From: RGIG4079 sp045637505
GTDB taxonomy: Bacteria > Bacteroidota > Bacteroidia > Bacteroidales > Muribaculaceae
Reading direction: 5' to 3'
Length of the DNA: 15,934 bases
Assembly: GCA_045637505.1 (NCBI GenBank)
Contig: JAZTZO010000001.1
Coordinates: 1-15,934 of the forward strand
The notes under the pieces are model-generated. The model was given only the letters and a program-made list of their open reading frames with translations, was not told the origin of the DNA and made no database searches. This document shows positions 14,937 through 15,934 of the stretch, piece by piece. Numbering within the stretch: position 1 is the stretch's first letter; the number at the start of each line of letters is the position of its first letter. The position numbers and the translations under genes were made by a program.

Positions 14937-15731
14937 ATGAAACAATATCTCGACCTATTGAGCCATATTATGGAGCATGGCACCGATAAAAGTGACCGCA
15001 CTGGCACAGGTACTCGCAGTGTATTTGGCTATCAAATGCGTTTTAACCTTGCCGATGGCTTCCCATTGCTAACAACAAAAAAACTCCACCTCAAATCAAT
15101 TATCCACGAATTATTGTGGTTTTTGAAGGGCGACACTAATGCACGCTATCTCCAAGAAAATGGTGTGAGAATATGGAATGAATGGGCCGATGAGAATGGC
15201 GACCTTGGTCACATCTACGGCTATCAATGGCGTTCATGGCCCGATTATAATGGAGGTCATATCGACCAAATTTCGGAAGTAATTGAAACAATAAAGAATA
15301 ATCCCGACTCTCGCCGCATCATAGTGAGTGCGTGGAATGTGGCCGACCTACCCAACATGAATTTGCCACCTTGCCACGCGTTCTTCCAATTTTATGTAGC
15401 CGATGGCAAGTTGAGTTTGCAACTATACCAACGCAGCGCCGATTCATTCCTCGGAGTGCCTTTTAATATTGCTTCTTATGCATTGTTGCTTATGATGGTG
15501 GCACAAGTTACTGGGCTCGAAGTAGGCGATTTTGTTCACACTCTTGGCGATGCTCACATCTATAACAACCACTTTGAGCAAATCAAAGAACAGTTGTCGC
15601 GCGAGCCTCGCAAATTGCCTCGCATGGTCATTAATCCCGAGGTAAAAAATATCTTCGACTTCAAGTATGAAGACTTCTCACTCGAAGACTACGACCCACA
15701 TCCACACATCAAAGGCGTAGTCGCTGTTTAA
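14937..15731 (+). CDS. thyA: Thymidylate synthase
   Basis: The 264-residue enzyme makes dTMP from dUMP with methylene-tetrahydrofolate, giving dihydrofolate. The length and numbering match Escherichia coli ThyA. The catalytic cysteine is C146 in LPPCHAFFQF. The phosphate-binding Arg is in SDRTGTGT (R21). R166 and D169 lie in QRSADSFLGVPFN, N177 is present, and H207 and Y209 lie in DAHIY. The C-terminus ends IKGVVAV, close to the conserved family end. It has its own promoter box. A dihydrofolate reductase gene often follows thyA in bacteria, but none is present in the remaining 200 bp. The next coding sequence is a transposase end on the opposite strand. Confidence 0.98.
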   Translation: MKQYLDLLSHIMEHGTDKSDRTGTGTRSVFGYQMRFNLADGFPLLTTKKLHLKSIIHELLWFLKGDTNARYLQENGVRIWNEWADENGDLGHIYGYQWRSWPDYNGGHIDQISEVIETIKNNPDSRRIIVSAWNVADLPNMNLPPCHAFFQFYVADGKLSLQLYQRSADSFLGVPFNIASYALLLMMVAQVTGLEVGDFVHTLGDAHIYNNHFEQIKEQLSREPRKLPRMVINPEVKNIFDFKYEDFSLEDYDPHPHIKGVVAV

Positions 15732-15762
15732 TAGGCCTATTAGACATAAGATTAAGTCTTTT
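15729..15762 (+). terminator. 14-bp palindrome over the thyA stop codon, possibly part of a weak terminator
   Basis: TAATAGGCCTATTA at 15729-15742 is a perfect palindrome that includes the stop codon and a second in-frame stop (TAATAG). Just after it, AGACATAAGATTAAGTCT (15742-15759) can fold into a weak hairpin with one mismatch, followed by TTT. This could end thyA transcription, but the stem is poor and the call is uncertain. Confidence 0.3.
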
Positions 15763-15780
15763 GAGTTCGTTTGCAAGTGA

Positions 15781-15805
15781 TTTTAGACAGAATGACAGAA
15801 TGAAC
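15781..15805. repeat. Isolated copy of the GACAGAATGACAGAATGAA motif next to the transposase end
   Basis: The 25-bp block TTTTAGACAG...AGAATGAAC differs by one base from two blocks in the upstream array (1237-1261 and 1440-1464), which have G where this has T in the middle. Homology stops on both sides of the block. It lies 5 bp beyond the transposase stop codon, where the end of the mobile element or its target site is expected. Confidence 0.8.
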
Positions 15806-15810
15806 TGTGT

Positions 15811-15934
15811 TCAAAAACAAATATTTTTAGAAAAATTTTCATCATAAAAGCAATTATTTTTCACAATCGCGAAAATTTGTTTTAAAAGTTTATTTACTAC
15901 TGCAATCATCGCAACTTTAACAGGTTTTCCTTTT
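15811..15934 (-). CDS. C-terminal end of an IS110-like transposase, cut by the window edge
   Basis: On the minus strand the frame is open from the window edge to a TGA at 15813-15811, giving 40 residues. They read KGKPVKVAMIAV followed by NKLLKQIFAIVKNN and YDENF. The 'GKP.KVA..AV..KLL.Q.FAI.K' pattern matches, from memory, the C-terminal end of Bacteroidota IS116/IS110/IS902-type transposases. The catalytic parts (an N-terminal RuvC-like DEDD domain and a C-terminal serine region) would lie outside the window. IS110 elements move as circles without long terminal inverted repeats, guided by an RNA from a non-coding end. A short 3' non-coding end, as here, fits the IS110 rather than the IS1111 arrangement (inference). 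It is convergent with thyA. Whether the gene is complete cannot be seen. Confidence 0.7.
   Translation of the reverse strand, partial: KGKPVKVAMIAVVNKLLKQIFAIVKNNCFYDENFSKNICF

Overview
This window is AT-rich chromosomal DNA from a member of the Bacteroidales (Bacteroidota), possibly Muribaculaceae-like. The order is suggested by the fused SecD-SecF translocase, by promoters matching the Bacteroidota pattern TAnnTTTG with little Shine-Dalgarno signal, by a secreted protein with a 'YNLQG...' C-terminal tail, by the four-helix-bundle (S23-like) gene and by the TopA architecture. The family is a guess.

Layout. 1-210: end of a protein entering from the left, possibly a methyltransferase. 276-1145: a secreted protein of unknown function. 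1146-2042: about 0.9 kb without a credible gene. It holds a heptamer repeat, a tandem array of about 203-bp units and a GC-richer block full of hairpins. 2043-6768: a two-gene operon coding for a large exported TPR protein and an outer-membrane beta-barrel protein without a plug domain, closed by a strong terminator. 6997-9900: secDF with its own promoter and terminator. 10162-13433: topA and an RluA-family pseudouridine synthase, 5 bp apart. 13434-13976: a four-helix-bundle gene bounded by a perfect 19-bp inverted repeat. 13977-14825: a PfkB-family sugar kinase whose start codon lies inside that repeat. 14937-15731: thyA. 15811-15934 (minus strand): the last 40 codons of a transposase that I read as IS110-like.

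The identified genes are mostly housekeeping: export (SecDF), DNA supercoiling (TopA), rRNA or tRNA modification (RluA family), dTMP synthesis (ThyA) and sugar phosphorylation. The TPR/barrel pair probably works at the envelope, but its role is unknown.

The unusual material is between the genes. First, a block of about 25 bp containing GACAGAATGACAGAATGAA lies 5 bp beyond the transposase stop codon. Variants of it recur about every 100 bp in the 1.2-1.6 kb array, so the repeat may be the element's target or its end. Second, the four-helix-bundle gene sits in what looks like an inverted-repeat cassette exactly filling the space between two genes. Third, short AT-rich repeats with a 7-bp period occur at four gene borders. 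No CRISPR array, tRNA, rRNA or complete defence system is visible.
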